Shown here: positions 1-8,634 of the stretch, one piece after another
Numbering within the stretch: the first letter of the stretch is position 1
Layout: each line of letters opens with the position of its first letter
IMG/VR virus record: IMGVR_UViG_3300037558_002783
Span: 1 to 27,745 of that record
Source: a virus
Strand: one strand, 5' to 3'
Length of the DNA: 27,745 bases
Translations under genes and position numbers: made by a program
Notes under the pieces: model-generated
What the model was told of the DNA's origin: nothing
The model's input: only the letters and a program-made list of their open reading frames with translations
Database searches by the model: none

Positions 1-1334
1 CCAGGAAGCGGCGCATTGCCCGCCGCGGCAGCCTGCGCCGCCGGATCCGCCGGCCGCGCCTGGCCGACCATCCCGAACGCCAGGCCCGTGCCGGCCGACA
101 AAAGCTGCTGATAGTCAGCCTCGTTCTTCATGAACTCCTGGTAATCCTGGCGCGCCCTGGGGTCCGCACCTTCGGCCATGGCCGCGCGCTCCAGGTTCTG
201 GACCGCCACGGTCTTCGCCTTGTTCAGCGTCATCATCGCCAGGTTCTGATCCATGCCGGACACGTCCGGAAAATCGGCATACGCACGCAGGATGTCGTTC
301 TGCCGCGCGCGCAGGTTGTCGATTGCCGTATTCGTCACCGTGGATTGCTCCTTGGGCGAAACAACCCCAGACTGCTCGTCGCTGTACTTCCGCTCATTCA
401 AGGCCAGGTTACCCGCGGAAATCTCATGCCCCCTCGCCTGCATACCCAGCTTCTGGCGGTCAAGGCTGTACTCGGTTTCCTTGTTCAGTTGGGCCTGGCT
501 CGTCGGTCGCCAGCCATCATTCAGCAGCCCGGACAAATCGCGCATAGGCACCAGGCCACGTTGCGGATCCTGCAACAGGTAAACATACCCGTCAGCCGGG
601 TTTTCCGATATTTGAGGCACGGCCCTCAAGGTCTGATTGCCCTTGGTCAAGATCACATGTTTGGAATCGTCCATCAGGAAAGCCGAATTCTGCTGCTTGC
701 GGTCCACATCGAACATGATCTGCGCCTGCTGCCACTCCCTGTTCCAGAGCTTGCCGTCCTTGGACGAGATGGTCCCCGACTGAATCCGCCGCAACACTCC
801 GTCGACCTCGCCTGCAGGTATCCGTTCTCCGGACGGCACAAAGCCGGACACCGGATCTGCGTCCAGCAGTTCAAAAGAATCGGAGGCCTGATCGTATCCG
901 CCGAGCTTGAACGGGAACGGGCCGGCGGCCGCAGCGTTCTGCACGTTCGCGACCCAATCCTGCGAGCCCTTGGGGCTTTCCAGCGCCTTCTGGATATACC
1001 CGGACCCGACCTGGAACATCTTTGACGTCCGCTCCATGGTCGCATCCATGGCCTTTTTGCGACCCTCTTCGGTCTGCGTATAATCCGTCACGAACGAAGC
1101 GAACGCCTTCATGCTCGCCTGATCCCGCACCATGGGCGCCAGGGCGTCGATATTCCCGCCATTGTCCCGGAACGCCTGAACCATGGCCGTGTATTGCTGC
1201 CCAACGGCCGCATGTTCCGCATTGGCCACCTCGATGCCGCGCAACTGCTCGTCGTGCACAGCCTTCTGGGACCGACGCACATCCTGGACCTGCAGGCCAT
1301 TAATGAGCTGACTGATTTCACCGACACTTGCCAT
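1..1334 (-). CDS. Probable internal virion / DNA ejection protein, C-terminus beyond window
   Basis: The frame is open from an ATG at 1334 to the left window edge (444 codons), so the C-terminus is missing. A run of G residues (GGGGG) lies just upstream of the ATG as ribosome binding site. The protein is hydrophilic and mostly helical, rich in Gln, Ala and Asp, with no signal peptide, membrane segment or recognisable catalytic motif in the visible part. The middle (about residues 150-290) looks more globular and the last visible 25 residues are an Ala/Pro-rich linker, so another domain may follow. It is the last of a cluster made of a GNAT-like protein, a helical protein and an Ala/Gly-rich protein, an order that resembles P22 gp14, gp7, gp20 and gp16. 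By position it would be the gp16-like ejection protein. That role is inference from context; a lytic domain could lie in the unseen part. Confidence 0.6.
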   Translation of the reverse strand, partial: MASVGEISQLINGLQVQDVRRSQKAVHDEQLRGIEVANAEHAAVGQQYTAMVQAFRDNGGNIDALAPMVRDQASMKAFASFVTDYTQTEEGRKKAMDATMERTSKMFQVGSGYIQKALESPKGSQDWVANVQNAAAAGPFPFKLGGYDQASDSFELLDADPVSGFVPSGERIPAGEVDGVLRRIQSGTISSKDGKLWNREWQQAQIMFDVDRKQQNSAFLMDDSKHVILTKGNQTLRAVPQISENPADGYVYLLQDPQRGLVPMRDLSGLLNDGWRPTSQAQLNKETEYSLDRQKLGMQARGHEISAGNLALNERKYSDEQSGVVSPKEQSTVTNTAIDNLRARQNDILRAYADFPDVSGMDQNLAMMTLNKAKTVAVQNLERAAMAEGADPRARQDYQEFMKNEADYQQLLSAGTGLAFGMVGQARPADPAAQAAAAGNAPLP

Positions 1335-1343
1335 GACCACCCC

Positions 1344-1826
1344 CTAGAAATACATCGAAGCCAAACCAATCAGAGCGCCAACACCCATCCCAATCGGACC
1401 AAGCACGGAACCAGCCGTAGCGCCAGCGGCCGCACCACCGGCGGCACCACCCGCAGCTCCAGCAGCAGCGCCCGCAGCTCCAGCAGCTCCAGCCGCACCC
1501 GCAGCGCCTGCCGTTCCGGCCGCAAGGCCGGCACCGGTAGCCGCCAAACCTTCAGATGCCGTCAAGGCGCCAGCCGCGCCGGCGGCGCCGGATTCGGCAA
1601 CACCCATGCCCAGAGCCTCAAGCCCTGCCCCGATCACTCCGGCGCCGGCCTCCGTTCCGGCGAACGTCGCCCCGAGAAGACCCCCCGTCACCGCACTGCC
1701 GATCGGATCCTTTTCCGCTTTCGTCGTGGTCTTCGTCCCGGGCCGCATGGCCGCAGCTGTTTGCGCTGCAGAACCCTGGGCGTTCATCCCGAGCTGGGCA
1801 TAGTTCTGGGTCTGATACAACGGCAT
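1344..1826 (-). CDS. Ala/Gly-rich membrane-prone protein, likely DNA ejection/pore component
   Basis: 160 residues from an ATG preceded by a GGGGGTG site that overlaps the end of the upstream gene. The first 40 residues are polar (Gln, Asn, Lys-Thr repeats). From about residue 42 onward nearly everything is Ala, Gly, Thr or Val, with many GxxxG and AxxxA spacings and a core of repeated GAAGAA units near residues 105-135, ending in a hydrophobic GALIGLASMYF tail. Such a composition suits helices that pack tightly in a membrane and is typical of small phage ejection proteins that help form a DNA channel through the envelope. The Ala/Gly core is encoded by a near-repetitive GCAGCTCCA pattern at about 1430-1520, which could vary in length by slippage. 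Function is inferred from composition and from neighbours; no family name is certain. Confidence 0.65.
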   Translation of the reverse strand: MPLYQTQNYAQLGMNAQGSAAQTAAAMRPGTKTTTKAEKDPIGSAVTGGLLGATFAGTEAGAGVIGAGLEALGMGVAESGAAGAAGALTASEGLAATGAGLAAGTAGAAGAAGAAGAAGAAAGAAGGAAGGAAAGATAGSVLGPIGMGVGALIGLASMYF

Positions 1827-1827
1827 G

Positions 1828-2526
1828 TCACACCCCCTGCATGCCGAACTGCATGCCCGTGGCTAGTCGCCTGAAATTTTCGTCCTCGGAATTGAGTCGC
1901 GACGTTGTCCGCGCACCGGCCACGGCAGCGGCCTTGGCGCGGTCCGTCGCAGACGCGGCCGCGGCGAACCGGCCGGAATTCGGATTGACCCCCATACGAC
2001 TCATGAACATCCGAGTCCCGGTTTCCGCATCGGCAAAACCCTTGGCCACGTCGGCCTGGGCCATCCCCATGCGGCCCTGAACATCCACGCCTTCGGCCGC
2101 CTGCTGGAAAAAATTGGTTTTGACCGGCTTCATCATGCCAATCGTTTCGATCTGGTCTTCCAGCTTCGCCTTGGCCGCGTCGGTCTGCAACGGCAGGAGC
2201 TCCTGCCCGGCCTGGGCCTGCTGCCCAGCAAGAAGCTGCTGCTGCTTTGCCGTTTCGGTTTCCAGCGGCAAAAGCTCAGTATTGGACTGAGTCTGCAGTA
2301 TCTCATAAGGTTTCTGGTACTCATCCCAATACCGGAAGTATTCGTCGGCAATATCCTGCTGCCGCTCCTGTATAGCAGCAAGACGTCTGTTATATGCCTT
2401 GTCGACGGTCGTCGTCGAGGAGCTTCCACCCTTGCACAACGCAACTTCTCCGGAATATTCGAAACTATCTTTCTCGACAACCTCAAGAGTCTCAATATCC
2501 AGAACAATTTTCGTGTAAATCTCCAT
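1828..2526 (-). CDS. Helical internal virion protein, probable ejection protein
   Basis: 232 residues if translation starts at the ATG at 2526, which overlaps the stop of the GNAT-like gene (TGATG) and has GGGAGGTG upstream; the open frame extends 21 codons further but that part lies inside the upstream gene. The N-terminus (residues 1-36) is a short beta-like segment ending in EVALCKGG, a motif I recall from other podophage structural genes. The rest is a long Gln/Ala/Glu-rich helical region (about 45-150), with the near-duplicate segments ELLPLETETAKQQ and ELLPLQTDAAKAK, followed by an Ala-rich tail. No catalytic motif or signal peptide is visible. Position between the GNAT-like protein and the Ala/Gly-rich protein suggests an ejection (gp7-like) role; this is contextual. 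Confidence 0.6.
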   Translation of the reverse strand: MEIYTKIVLDIETLEVVEKDSFEYSGEVALCKGGSSSTTTVDKAYNRRLAAIQERQQDIADEYFRYWDEYQKPYEILQTQSNTELLPLETETAKQQQLLAGQQAQAGQELLPLQTDAAKAKLEDQIETIGMMKPVKTNFFQQAAEGVDVQGRMGMAQADVAKGFADAETGTRMFMSRMGVNPNSGRFAAAASATDRAKAAAVAGARTTSRLNSEDENFRRLATGMQFGMQGV

Positions 2527-3038
2527 CACACCTCCCTGGTCGCAGAAAGCACAACCATGTCGACAGACATACCTCTTTCTTTTATCCATGCACCAGATGG
2601 AATTACGCCACTATACACAAAGCCCGACTTCTTTGCAACATTTATAGCCCTGATATTTATTTTTGGTATCATTCCGACTATAACGTCAAAGCAATATGTT
2701 CCGTTTTCATATTTCTGCGAAAGGAGCGTCGTCAAAACATGCTCGCCAAAATATCGTGATACGCCCCAATACTTTTTCATAACACAAAAATGGCCGCGAC
2801 ACATCCGGCCCTCAAGGTTTGTCAGCCACACAATCGCGCCCAAATCGCCACCACAGAACACGACAAACGGGTGCACATGCCCGGCAGACATCATCTCCAC
2901 GAAATCCGCTCCGGACTCGACGGATCCGTCACAAAAAACAGCCCCCGCCGTGGACTCGGCAAGCAGGCGCTCCCACACATCCAGCCAGAACCCTGCTGGC
3001 CGATCATGTGCGGCGACCATGACAAGTTCACCAATCAT
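2526..3038 (-). CDS. GNAT-fold (DUF2824-like) phage protein
   Basis: 170 residues from the ATG at 3038, which overlaps the upstream stop as ATGA; upstream in-frame codons lie inside the previous gene. The C-terminal two thirds reads as a GNAT acetyltransferase fold: a beta strand with LGAIVWLTN, a GHFCV strand, a helix after YWG, then VGMIPKINIRAINVAKKSGFVYSGV, matching the usual P..N..A...a.k.GF strand-helix end of GNAT domains. A canonical acetyl-CoA loop (Q/RxxGxG/A) is not obvious, so catalysis is uncertain. Phage proteins of this type (DUF2824) sit beside ejection genes in P22-like phages, as I recall, and this gene immediately precedes such a cluster. Its 3' half (about 2560-2790) is clearly richer in A+T than its neighbours, which suggests separate origin. 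Confidence 0.65.
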   Translation of the reverse strand: MIGELVMVAAHDRPAGFWLDVWERLLAESTAGAVFCDGSVESGADFVEMMSAGHVHPFVVFCGGDLGAIVWLTNLEGRMCRGHFCVMKKYWGVSRYFGEHVLTTLLSQKYENGTYCFDVIVGMIPKINIRAINVAKKSGFVYSGVIPSGAWIKERGMSVDMVVLSATREV

Positions 3039-3649
3039 GATGGCCAGACCATGGGAGGGAGCATGGCCACAAACTCGTCGATCGTGGGAATCGACATCCT
3101 GCCGGCCACCACCTCCGTGTAGATCTCCTCGCACCGCTGCCAGACATCGTCACGCCACTGTACCGCGGCCCGGCCGTCCGGACCGTACATGGGATGCGAG
3201 CTCGTGGCGTAGGTGCAGCACGACAACAACGCGAGTTTGCCGTCCGGATCACCAAACACCCGTCGGGCAGACACCACGCTGTCCATGTGCGCCTGTGCGG
3301 CATTGACGAACACCCCGCGCAGATCCTGAACCGGAAAGTCACCCAGGCTGTCTTCGTGCGGTTTCGGGAAACGACGCTTCACCGCCAGGCACGCCTGGTA
3401 ATACGCACCCAATTCGGTCCACCCCCTGCCCGCCAGGATCTGGTCCCCGGAATTGATCTTGGCCACGGCGTCCAGGTAGTCCTCCTTCGGAGGGTAGGCC
3501 CAGCCGCGCAGCAGGGCATAATTCTCCAGGCGCCAATCCTCCACGGTCACGTCGCCGCCACGTCCAGCCAGATACGCGGAGATAACCGCATCCAGCCCGG
3601 CATCGTCCGCACAAACAGCCTCGGCCACATCTGTAATGTATAATATCAT
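3035..3649 (-). CDS. Tail-fibre-associated protein, unknown function
   Basis: 204 residues; the start overlaps the stop of the 1024-residue fibre gene by ATGA and its own stop overlaps the next gene in the same way. Residues 45-95 contain YALLRGWAYPPKEDYLDAV and ...YYQACLAVKRRFPKP, which resemble the YPP..D.LDA ... AVKARYPKP pattern common in small proteins encoded next to phage tail fibres. The C-terminal half contains a Cys pair and a W...V..G..P.P..DE stretch with similar spacing to the N-terminal motif. No signal peptide or membrane segment. It may help fibre assembly or cap the fibre; the family name is not certain. Confidence 0.55.
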   Translation of the reverse strand: MILYITDVAEAVCADDAGLDAVISAYLAGRGGDVTVEDWRLENYALLRGWAYPPKEDYLDAVAKINSGDQILAGRGWTELGAYYQACLAVKRRFPKPHEDSLGDFPVQDLRGVFVNAAQAHMDSVVSARRVFGDPDGKLALLSCCTYATSSHPMYGPDGRAAVQWRDDVWQRCEEIYTEVVAGRMSIPTIDEFVAMLPPMVWPS

Positions 3650-6600
3650 TCACCCACCGCCATGTAGTTCAACGTCCCGCCGGCCAGCTCCGTAAACGTC
3701 GTTTGATTCGTGGACACGGACTCTCCATGCACGTACGCATTACTGATCACAGAATCCCCACTGAGGGGAGAAACCGACACGTCGCCTGGATGACTGTACC
3801 CAATCTTGAGCGAATACGTGTGCACACCAGGAGTCAGGCCAGACACTGTCTTTGTGAACGCGCTGTCAACCGGCGCGTCGTCACCCCACGAACCGGCATA
3901 ATACTCGACTCCGTCGATCACGAGCCACAAATCAACATAAAAATCTTCGTACAAATACACATAGTAGTACTCTTCTGTGTCTCCGTACTCGCGCCTGTCC
4001 TTTAATCCGAACGCGCCGCCAATGGTACCTGAAACCGTTATAGACTCCGTGTTGTCAACAGTTTGCAGAGACGACGTTGTCCCATACGTCCACCCGTTAT
4101 ATGTCCCACTGTTCGTCACACTGACGTCGAGAGTGATCGGGCTCCCAACGACACCGTCCGTCAATCGCAGAAAGGCCTTCGGCGTAAACTGATACGTCAA
4201 GCCAGACGCAACGATATTTTCCGCCTGGCAAACAAGACTCTGATTCGCCGTCGGATAGTCCTTGCTGTACGCCATAATGTCCGCCGGGGAGACAATGATC
4301 TTCGGAGGCTGCTTCCACACGCCAGGCAGAGTCACAACCTGGTTGTTTGCCACGCCAAGACCAAATTCGACACGCTTCACACTGTTGTATAGAACATGAT
4401 CCTCCTGCACGCTGTCCCAATACATAAAGCGCAGATCCCCATCCTTCAACTCGGCATAGTCGACACCACTGTAATTCGGCTGCCCGAGCACGGTCCCGTT
4501 ATCCGGCGCAACCAGCATCCGGTCGCCAACGGAATCCAGCACCAGATTGTTCATGCCCACCGTCAGCCGCCCTCCCTCGTTCAGGATGATGTCCGACGTG
4601 GCCGCGATATGCTGGCCGGACACCTGGTCGGCGCCGATCTTATCCGCCGTGACAGAACCGGCGTTCAGGTGCCGCGTCAGAATCGTGCCGTTGACCACCA
4701 GGTCGCCGTCAATGCCCACGCCGTTCGCACCCGTCTCGCCCAGGGGCCCGACCACGAAGGGCACCTGCGGATTCTCGCCGGGCGTCACAACCATGAACTT
4801 GTCCGACAGGACGATAAACTCCGACGTCGCCCCGGTGCCATGCAGCCCGACCCCGGACACGCGGCCGTTCACGTCCAGCTTGACGAACCATTCGGCCTCC
4901 AGGCCGTCAAGCGTCGACGCGTGCGTCTGGATCGAGGCGGTATGTCCGTCAACAGTCGTCTGCATCGTGGAAATGTCGCTCGCCAGGGCAGAATCTGCGT
5001 TTGTCCGCGCCGTCTGCTCCGTCACGATCGCCGCCGCGTTGTCTCCAACAGAAGACTGCAGCGCCGAAATATCGGCAGCCAGGGCCGAATCGGCACTGGC
5101 CCTGGCCGCCTGCTCAGTAACGATCGCAGACTCGTTACCGGACACGCCCGCCTGCAATACGAGAATATCGCTCGCCAGGGCAGAATCTGCGTTGGTCCGC
5201 GCCGTCTGCTCCGTCACGATCGCCGCCGCGTTGCCTCCAACGGACGACTGCAGTGCGGTAATATCTAAAGCCAATGCGGCATCAGCGTCTGCCCGCGCCG
5301 TCTGCTCCGCCACGATCGCAGCATCAAGGGTGCTGTAATGCCCGGATACCGTCGCGGACAGCGCGCTGATCGACGATGACAACGCGGAGTCACCGCTGAC
5401 TTGCGCCTGCTTGTTGTCGACCAGGGTTGATTCGATGGACTTGTCGGTCGGATTACCCTGGGCATCTTTGACATTATCAAGCCTTGCAGTAAGGCCCGAC
5501 ACGTCCGTCGCCAGCGCAGAATCCGCGTTGACCCGGGCAGTTTCCTCGGCCGTAATAGCCGCGTACAGATCAGAAAAATCGCCGCTGCCGGCGGCAACAA
5601 TCAGGTCGATCCTGTTCGACAACACCTGGTCAGCCGTCGCCCTCGTGTTCCGTTCCGAATAGATGAGCCCACTCGAAACTTGAGAAATATCCGAGCCGGT
5701 ATAGTTCCCCCGAATCTGAACAGCCAGGGCGTTCCTGGAATTCGCCTCCGCCGAATCCGCGTCGGCCCGCGCCGTCGCCTCCGACGACACCGCCGCTATC
5801 CGAGCAGCCTCTTCGTCCTCGAGCGCCGCGCTCACTAGGGAGATCTGCGACGCCAGAGATTCATCTGAACCCTGCCTGGTTGACGCTTCGCTTGTAATCG
5901 CGGCCTGACGCGCCGCAGCCTCTGCCAGAAGCGCGTCGGCCCGCGCAGACGCCTCTGCAGCAATATCCGCGGCCCGGGCAGACGCCTCGGCGGCCAACGC
6001 GGCAATTCGCGCTGCCGTCTCGACCGCCAGACGCTCCGCAACGCTGCCCGGCATCGTACCCGGCCCGTCGATCAGATCTATCCGGGAAACCAAATCCTGA
6101 TACAGATGGGACTCCGTCACGCGACCGGCCAGCAACTCCAGAACCTCGTCCACGGTCGTGTCGATCTCTGCCGGCACGATCAGGCCACCCTGGCCTTGCG
6201 GAGGACACCACGGAGAAACGCCACCACTCCAGTCAACGGCACGGATCCAGAACGTATAGTTGATGCGCATGGATATGCCGTGCATGGTCCACTCGGCCAT
6301 TGGCTTGGTCGCGATACCCACGCGCCACGCGTCATCCAGCAACGTGGACTCCTCGGAACACCAAACCTCCACCGCCGAATACTGCGTCTCGACATTCTCC
6401 CAGGTCAGCTTGATCCCGAATATCTGATGCTCGTACTGCAGACCGCGCGGCGCCTTGAGGATACGCGTTCCACCGGATCCAGGGACAACATCACGCGTCT
6501 GGTCGACAGTTGTCGGCATATAAGCGGACAGGAGCCCGCGCTCCACTTCGAACAGCCGGACAGCCCTGTCCGACGCGTCGCCCGTCTTGCCGGACAGGCG

Positions 6601-6720
6601 TTCGACCTGCTCGCGCATGGCCCCCAGCGACGACAACGCTTCGACTCCCAGCGACGCCGGTATCGGCGGCAAACTCTTCTCACGCGCCAGGCGCTTACGA
6701 ACGGCCAGATCAGACGCCAC
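3646..6720 (-). CDS. Long tail fibre / host-specificity protein with FN3-like domain and coiled-coil repeats
   Basis: 1024 residues from a GTG at 6720 with GAGGAGCTGG upstream; the open frame extends 53 codons further, but that part overlaps the preceding gene and reads Arg-rich and non-native. Residues 92-183 look like a fibronectin type III domain (TWENVETQYSAVEVW ... YTFWIRAVDWSGGVSPW). Residues 225-605 are a heptad-rich coiled coil built of Ala/Arg/Asp/Ser repeats (TARADADSA-type), including four 32-residue units. Residues 606-700 (WFVKLDVNGRVSGVGLHG, then GDLVVNGTILTRHLNAGS) resemble the C-terminal region of lambda J-like host-specificity proteins. The last 320 residues are beta-rich with many aromatic residues and probably contact the receptor. 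A trimeric fibre is likely. The FN3 plus J-like C-terminal arrangement in a podovirus-like module is notable. Confidence 0.75.
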   Translation of the reverse strand: MASDLAVRKRLAREKSLPPIPASLGVEALSSLGAMREQVERLSGKTGDASDRAVRLFEVERGLLSAYMPTTVDQTRDVVPGSGGTRILKAPRGLQYEHQIFGIKLTWENVETQYSAVEVWCSEESTLLDDAWRVGIATKPMAEWTMHGISMRINYTFWIRAVDWSGGVSPWCPPQGQGGLIVPAEIDTTVDEVLELLAGRVTESHLYQDLVSRIDLIDGPGTMPGSVAERLAVETAARIAALAAEASARAADIAAEASARADALLAEAAARQAAITSEASTRQGSDESLASQISLVSAALEDEEAARIAAVSSEATARADADSAEANSRNALAVQIRGNYTGSDISQVSSGLIYSERNTRATADQVLSNRIDLIVAAGSGDFSDLYAAITAEETARVNADSALATDVSGLTARLDNVKDAQGNPTDKSIESTLVDNKQAQVSGDSALSSSISALSATVSGHYSTLDAAIVAEQTARADADAALALDITALQSSVGGNAAAIVTEQTARTNADSALASDILVLQAGVSGNESAIVTEQAARASADSALAADISALQSSVGDNAAAIVTEQTARTNADSALASDISTMQTTVDGHTASIQTHASTLDGLEAEWFVKLDVNGRVSGVGLHGTGATSEFIVLSDKFMVVTPGENPQVPFVVGPLGETGANGVGIDGDLVVNGTILTRHLNAGSVTADKIGADQVSGQHIAATSDIILNEGGRLTVGMNNLVLDSVGDRMLVAPDNGTVLGQPNYSGVDYAELKDGDLRFMYWDSVQEDHVLYNSVKRVEFGLGVANNQVVTLPGVWKQPPKIIVSPADIMAYSKDYPTANQSLVCQAENIVASGLTYQFTPKAFLRLTDGVVGSPITLDVSVTNSGTYNGWTYGTTSSLQTVDNTESITVSGTIGGAFGLKDRREYGDTEEYYYVYLYEDFYVDLWLVIDGVEYYAGSWGDDAPVDSAFTKTVSGLTPGVHTYSLKIGYSHPGDVSVSPLSGDSVISNAYVHGESVSTNQTTFTELAGGTLNYMAVGE
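4951..5343 (-). repeat. Tandem 96-bp (32-residue) coiled-coil repeats inside the fibre gene
   Basis: Four consecutive units of 32 residues cover about residues 460-590 of the fibre. Each follows the scheme SVxGNAAAIVTEQTAR, then xxADSALASDI, then xxLQ. Two copies are almost identical as DNA: 4976-5049 and 5168-5241 are 74 bp each, differ at two positions by eye, and lie exactly 192 bp (two units) apart. This points to recent unit duplication or gene conversion and to possible length variation of the fibre shaft. Confidence 0.85.
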
Positions 6721-8296
6721 TTTCCAGCTCCTCGATGGATGTTGATACACGCACCTCAAACACGTCAGCAGACCCCTCAAGCTCAAGCGTCCAGGCGTTC
6801 TCCGCCTTGCAGTCCATCTCCAGTCGCGCCGGGTCCGTGCTCGAAACAGACCTGGTGCACTTGAGAACGTCGTGCGCATAGAGGCGAAGCGTCACCGCCG
6901 ACGGAAAGTCGGACTCGATGCGCACAACGGCCGGCAGGACCAGGCGCGACATGAAAAACTCACTACTGCGCCACCTGTACGTCAACCGCCCAGCACCCCC
7001 CTCAAATGCCAGCACCTCGCCGTCGACATTGAGGAACATGGCATCCAGCTCCGCATCCACAACCACGGCATGCACAGGCCCTGGAATTTCGATTTCCCGA
7101 ATGTCGCCCGCCGAAAAATCATAAACCACGCCCCGGGACGTGCCCTTGAAAAACGCAAAATACTGATCTTCGAAACACGCGCCCAGGACGAGGCTCGGTC
7201 CCAGATCCCTCCATTGCTGCGTCGTATAGAGCCCCCTCGTCACCACCCTGGGCCCGTCCGACGCGACGAGGCACAGCCCGTCTGGGCTCGCGTACATCAC
7301 ACCGTATGGCGTCGACACGATGGAGGCCTTGCCCACACATCCCTGGTAAAACTCCAGGGGCGTCTGCGAAAGGGACTCCGGCGTCGAACCGACAAGCAGC
7401 ACGGGACGAACCGTGGTCAACACCACGACGCCACCGTCCAGCACCCCCAGGCCGACAATTTGATCCTGCACAGACAGGCGGTAATCCGCCGGGTACGCAT
7501 ACGGAACAAACAACTCCGACGGCAACACCTCGTTGTCGCGATGCAGCACGTACATGCCGTTCTTCGTCAAAACCATGCCTCGCGCGTCGTCTTCCGGCAT
7601 GGTCCAACCCTCCGTGGCCAGCGTCACCGTGGACAGGTCAGCGTCGCCCACCTCATCCAGGAACGAGGACACGCCGGCCGCGAGCTCGTGCAGGAAAAAC
7701 CATTCTCCGCCGGACGACCGGTAGATTCGCACCGCGTCAACCTGCAGGCCATCCAGCACGGGCGCCTCGAACCCCGTCAGGGTCACGCCCTGACCATCCA
7801 TGACGTCAACCACACCAGTCGTTACGGACGGCGCACTTTCCTGCTCGCCGCCCATACCCAGGTTGCACACGTAGGTGAAGCAATACGCCGACGACCTGGC
7901 AATATCTGCCCCGTCCTCCGGGACGCCCGTCAGCTCGATGGACAGAGGAAGCGCCGGCGCGGGAACCCCGAGACGTTGCAAACTCCCGCCCATAGCCGCC
8001 GTGCCCTGCTTGGGATACCCGTGACCAGTCACCAGATAATGCCCGCCGCTATCCACGATCGTCGACTTGAGCACGTCAACGAGCGCGGACCACGACATCC
8101 AGCCCAGATCCCCATGGCGATAGATGGTCCGAGAAAGGCCTACGGACGCCTGCGACTCGCCAAAACCGCGCAACGACTCCAGGATCCCGGACTCCAGCCG
8201 GCAGTTCAGCGCGACTTGCGCGTCCTGCGGAGAGAGCAACCTCCGAAACGTCCTCGGAGTCATGCCCTTGAATGTAGGAATGGTTACAGTCGACAT
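6710..8296 (-). CDS. Beta-rich virion structural protein, possible tail nozzle/tube protein
   Basis: 528 residues starting MSTVTIPTFKGMTPR from an ATG with AGGTAGGA upstream; the stop overlaps the start of the fibre gene by about 11 bases. The N-terminal part (FKGMTPRTFRRLLSPQDAQVALNCRLESGILESLRG) resembles the start of podophage nozzle or tail proteins, in which a genome-length set of beta strands then forms a propeller. Repeated short strands (VDGLQVDAVRIYRSSGGEW, GMVLTKNGMYVLHR, VVVLTTVRPVLLVG, YGVMYASPDGLCLV, DQYFAFFKGT) are spaced as in a beta-propeller. There is no catalytic motif, signal peptide or membrane segment. It lies between the small Ig-like protein and the fibre, consistent with a distal tail part. 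The role is inferred from fold-like pattern and position. Confidence 0.6.
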   Translation of the reverse strand: MSTVTIPTFKGMTPRTFRRLLSPQDAQVALNCRLESGILESLRGFGESQASVGLSRTIYRHGDLGWMSWSALVDVLKSTIVDSGGHYLVTGHGYPKQGTAAMGGSLQRLGVPAPALPLSIELTGVPEDGADIARSSAYCFTYVCNLGMGGEQESAPSVTTGVVDVMDGQGVTLTGFEAPVLDGLQVDAVRIYRSSGGEWFFLHELAAGVSSFLDEVGDADLSTVTLATEGWTMPEDDARGMVLTKNGMYVLHRDNEVLPSELFVPYAYPADYRLSVQDQIVGLGVLDGGVVVLTTVRPVLLVGSTPESLSQTPLEFYQGCVGKASIVSTPYGVMYASPDGLCLVASDGPRVVTRGLYTTQQWRDLGPSLVLGACFEDQYFAFFKGTSRGVVYDFSAGDIREIEIPGPVHAVVVDAELDAMFLNVDGEVLAFEGGAGRLTYRWRSSEFFMSRLVLPAVVRIESDFPSAVTLRLYAHDVLKCTRSVSSTDPARLEMDCKAENAWTLELEGSADVFEVRVSTSIEELESGV

Positions 8297-8307
8297 AGAT
8301 CTAGATC

Positions 8308-8622
8308 CTACCTGAAGTGGTCGAATATTTCGAAGTCGAAAACCGTCTCGCCACGCCCTTTGTAGCCATCAACTGTCTCGATGTAGGGCTGTATCTTGTA
8401 TTTACCGGGCTGCAACGAGGAGCCAGGAGGAACTATATGCCTGATGATGTTCGGCGGAACCGGGGACGCTTCCCATTCTTCTTCGGCCGATGCTCCTGGG
8501 CGCATTACAAACATTTTCTGACCGGACAGAACGCCAACAGGAACATCTTCATCCTCGATGTCCACCAAAGATATGTCAATACGAAGACCTTCGACGCCCT
8601 TGTATACCTTGACCTGGTCCAT
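8308..8622 (-). CDS. Small Ig-like tail/baseplate protein
   Basis: 104 residues from the ATG at 8622 with GAGGGGTG upstream; an in-frame GTG two codons earlier is possible. The sequence is all-beta: an N-terminal strand pair (YKGVEGLRIDISLVDIED), VGVLSGQKMFVMRPGAS in the middle, then IIRHIVPPGSSLQPGKYKIQ and a final TVDGYKGRGETVFDFEIF strand. Such small Ig-like proteins, with a Q/PGxYxxQPYVE-like strand near the end, are frequent between tail genes of many phages. It sits between the M14 tail protein and the nozzle-like protein and may decorate or join them. No family could be named with certainty. Confidence 0.6.
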   Translation of the reverse strand: MDQVKVYKGVEGLRIDISLVDIEDEDVPVGVLSGQKMFVMRPGASAEEEWEASPVPPNIIRHIVPPGSSLQPGKYKIQPYIETVDGYKGRGETVFDFEIFDHFR

Positions 8623-8634
8623 GAACACCCCTCG

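Noticed and set aside
1430-1520. CRISPR-like or satellite array
   Set aside because: The repeating pattern is the codon pattern of an Ala/Gly tract inside an open frame and has no spacer structure.
345-1874. Long plus-strand open frames opposite the ejection genes
   Set aside because: They are antisense shadows of G+C-rich genes: Arg/Pro/His-rich, without binding sites, and the opposite strand carries coupled genes.
6721-6879. N-terminal extension of the fibre protein
   Set aside because: It lies fully inside the upstream gene, is Arg-rich, and the GTG at 6720 has a fitting binding site and overlap.
6872-8365. 497-codon plus-strand open frame opposite the nozzle-like gene
   Set aside because: No ribosome binding site and His/Arg-rich composition; the minus-strand gene fits the operon with coupled ends.
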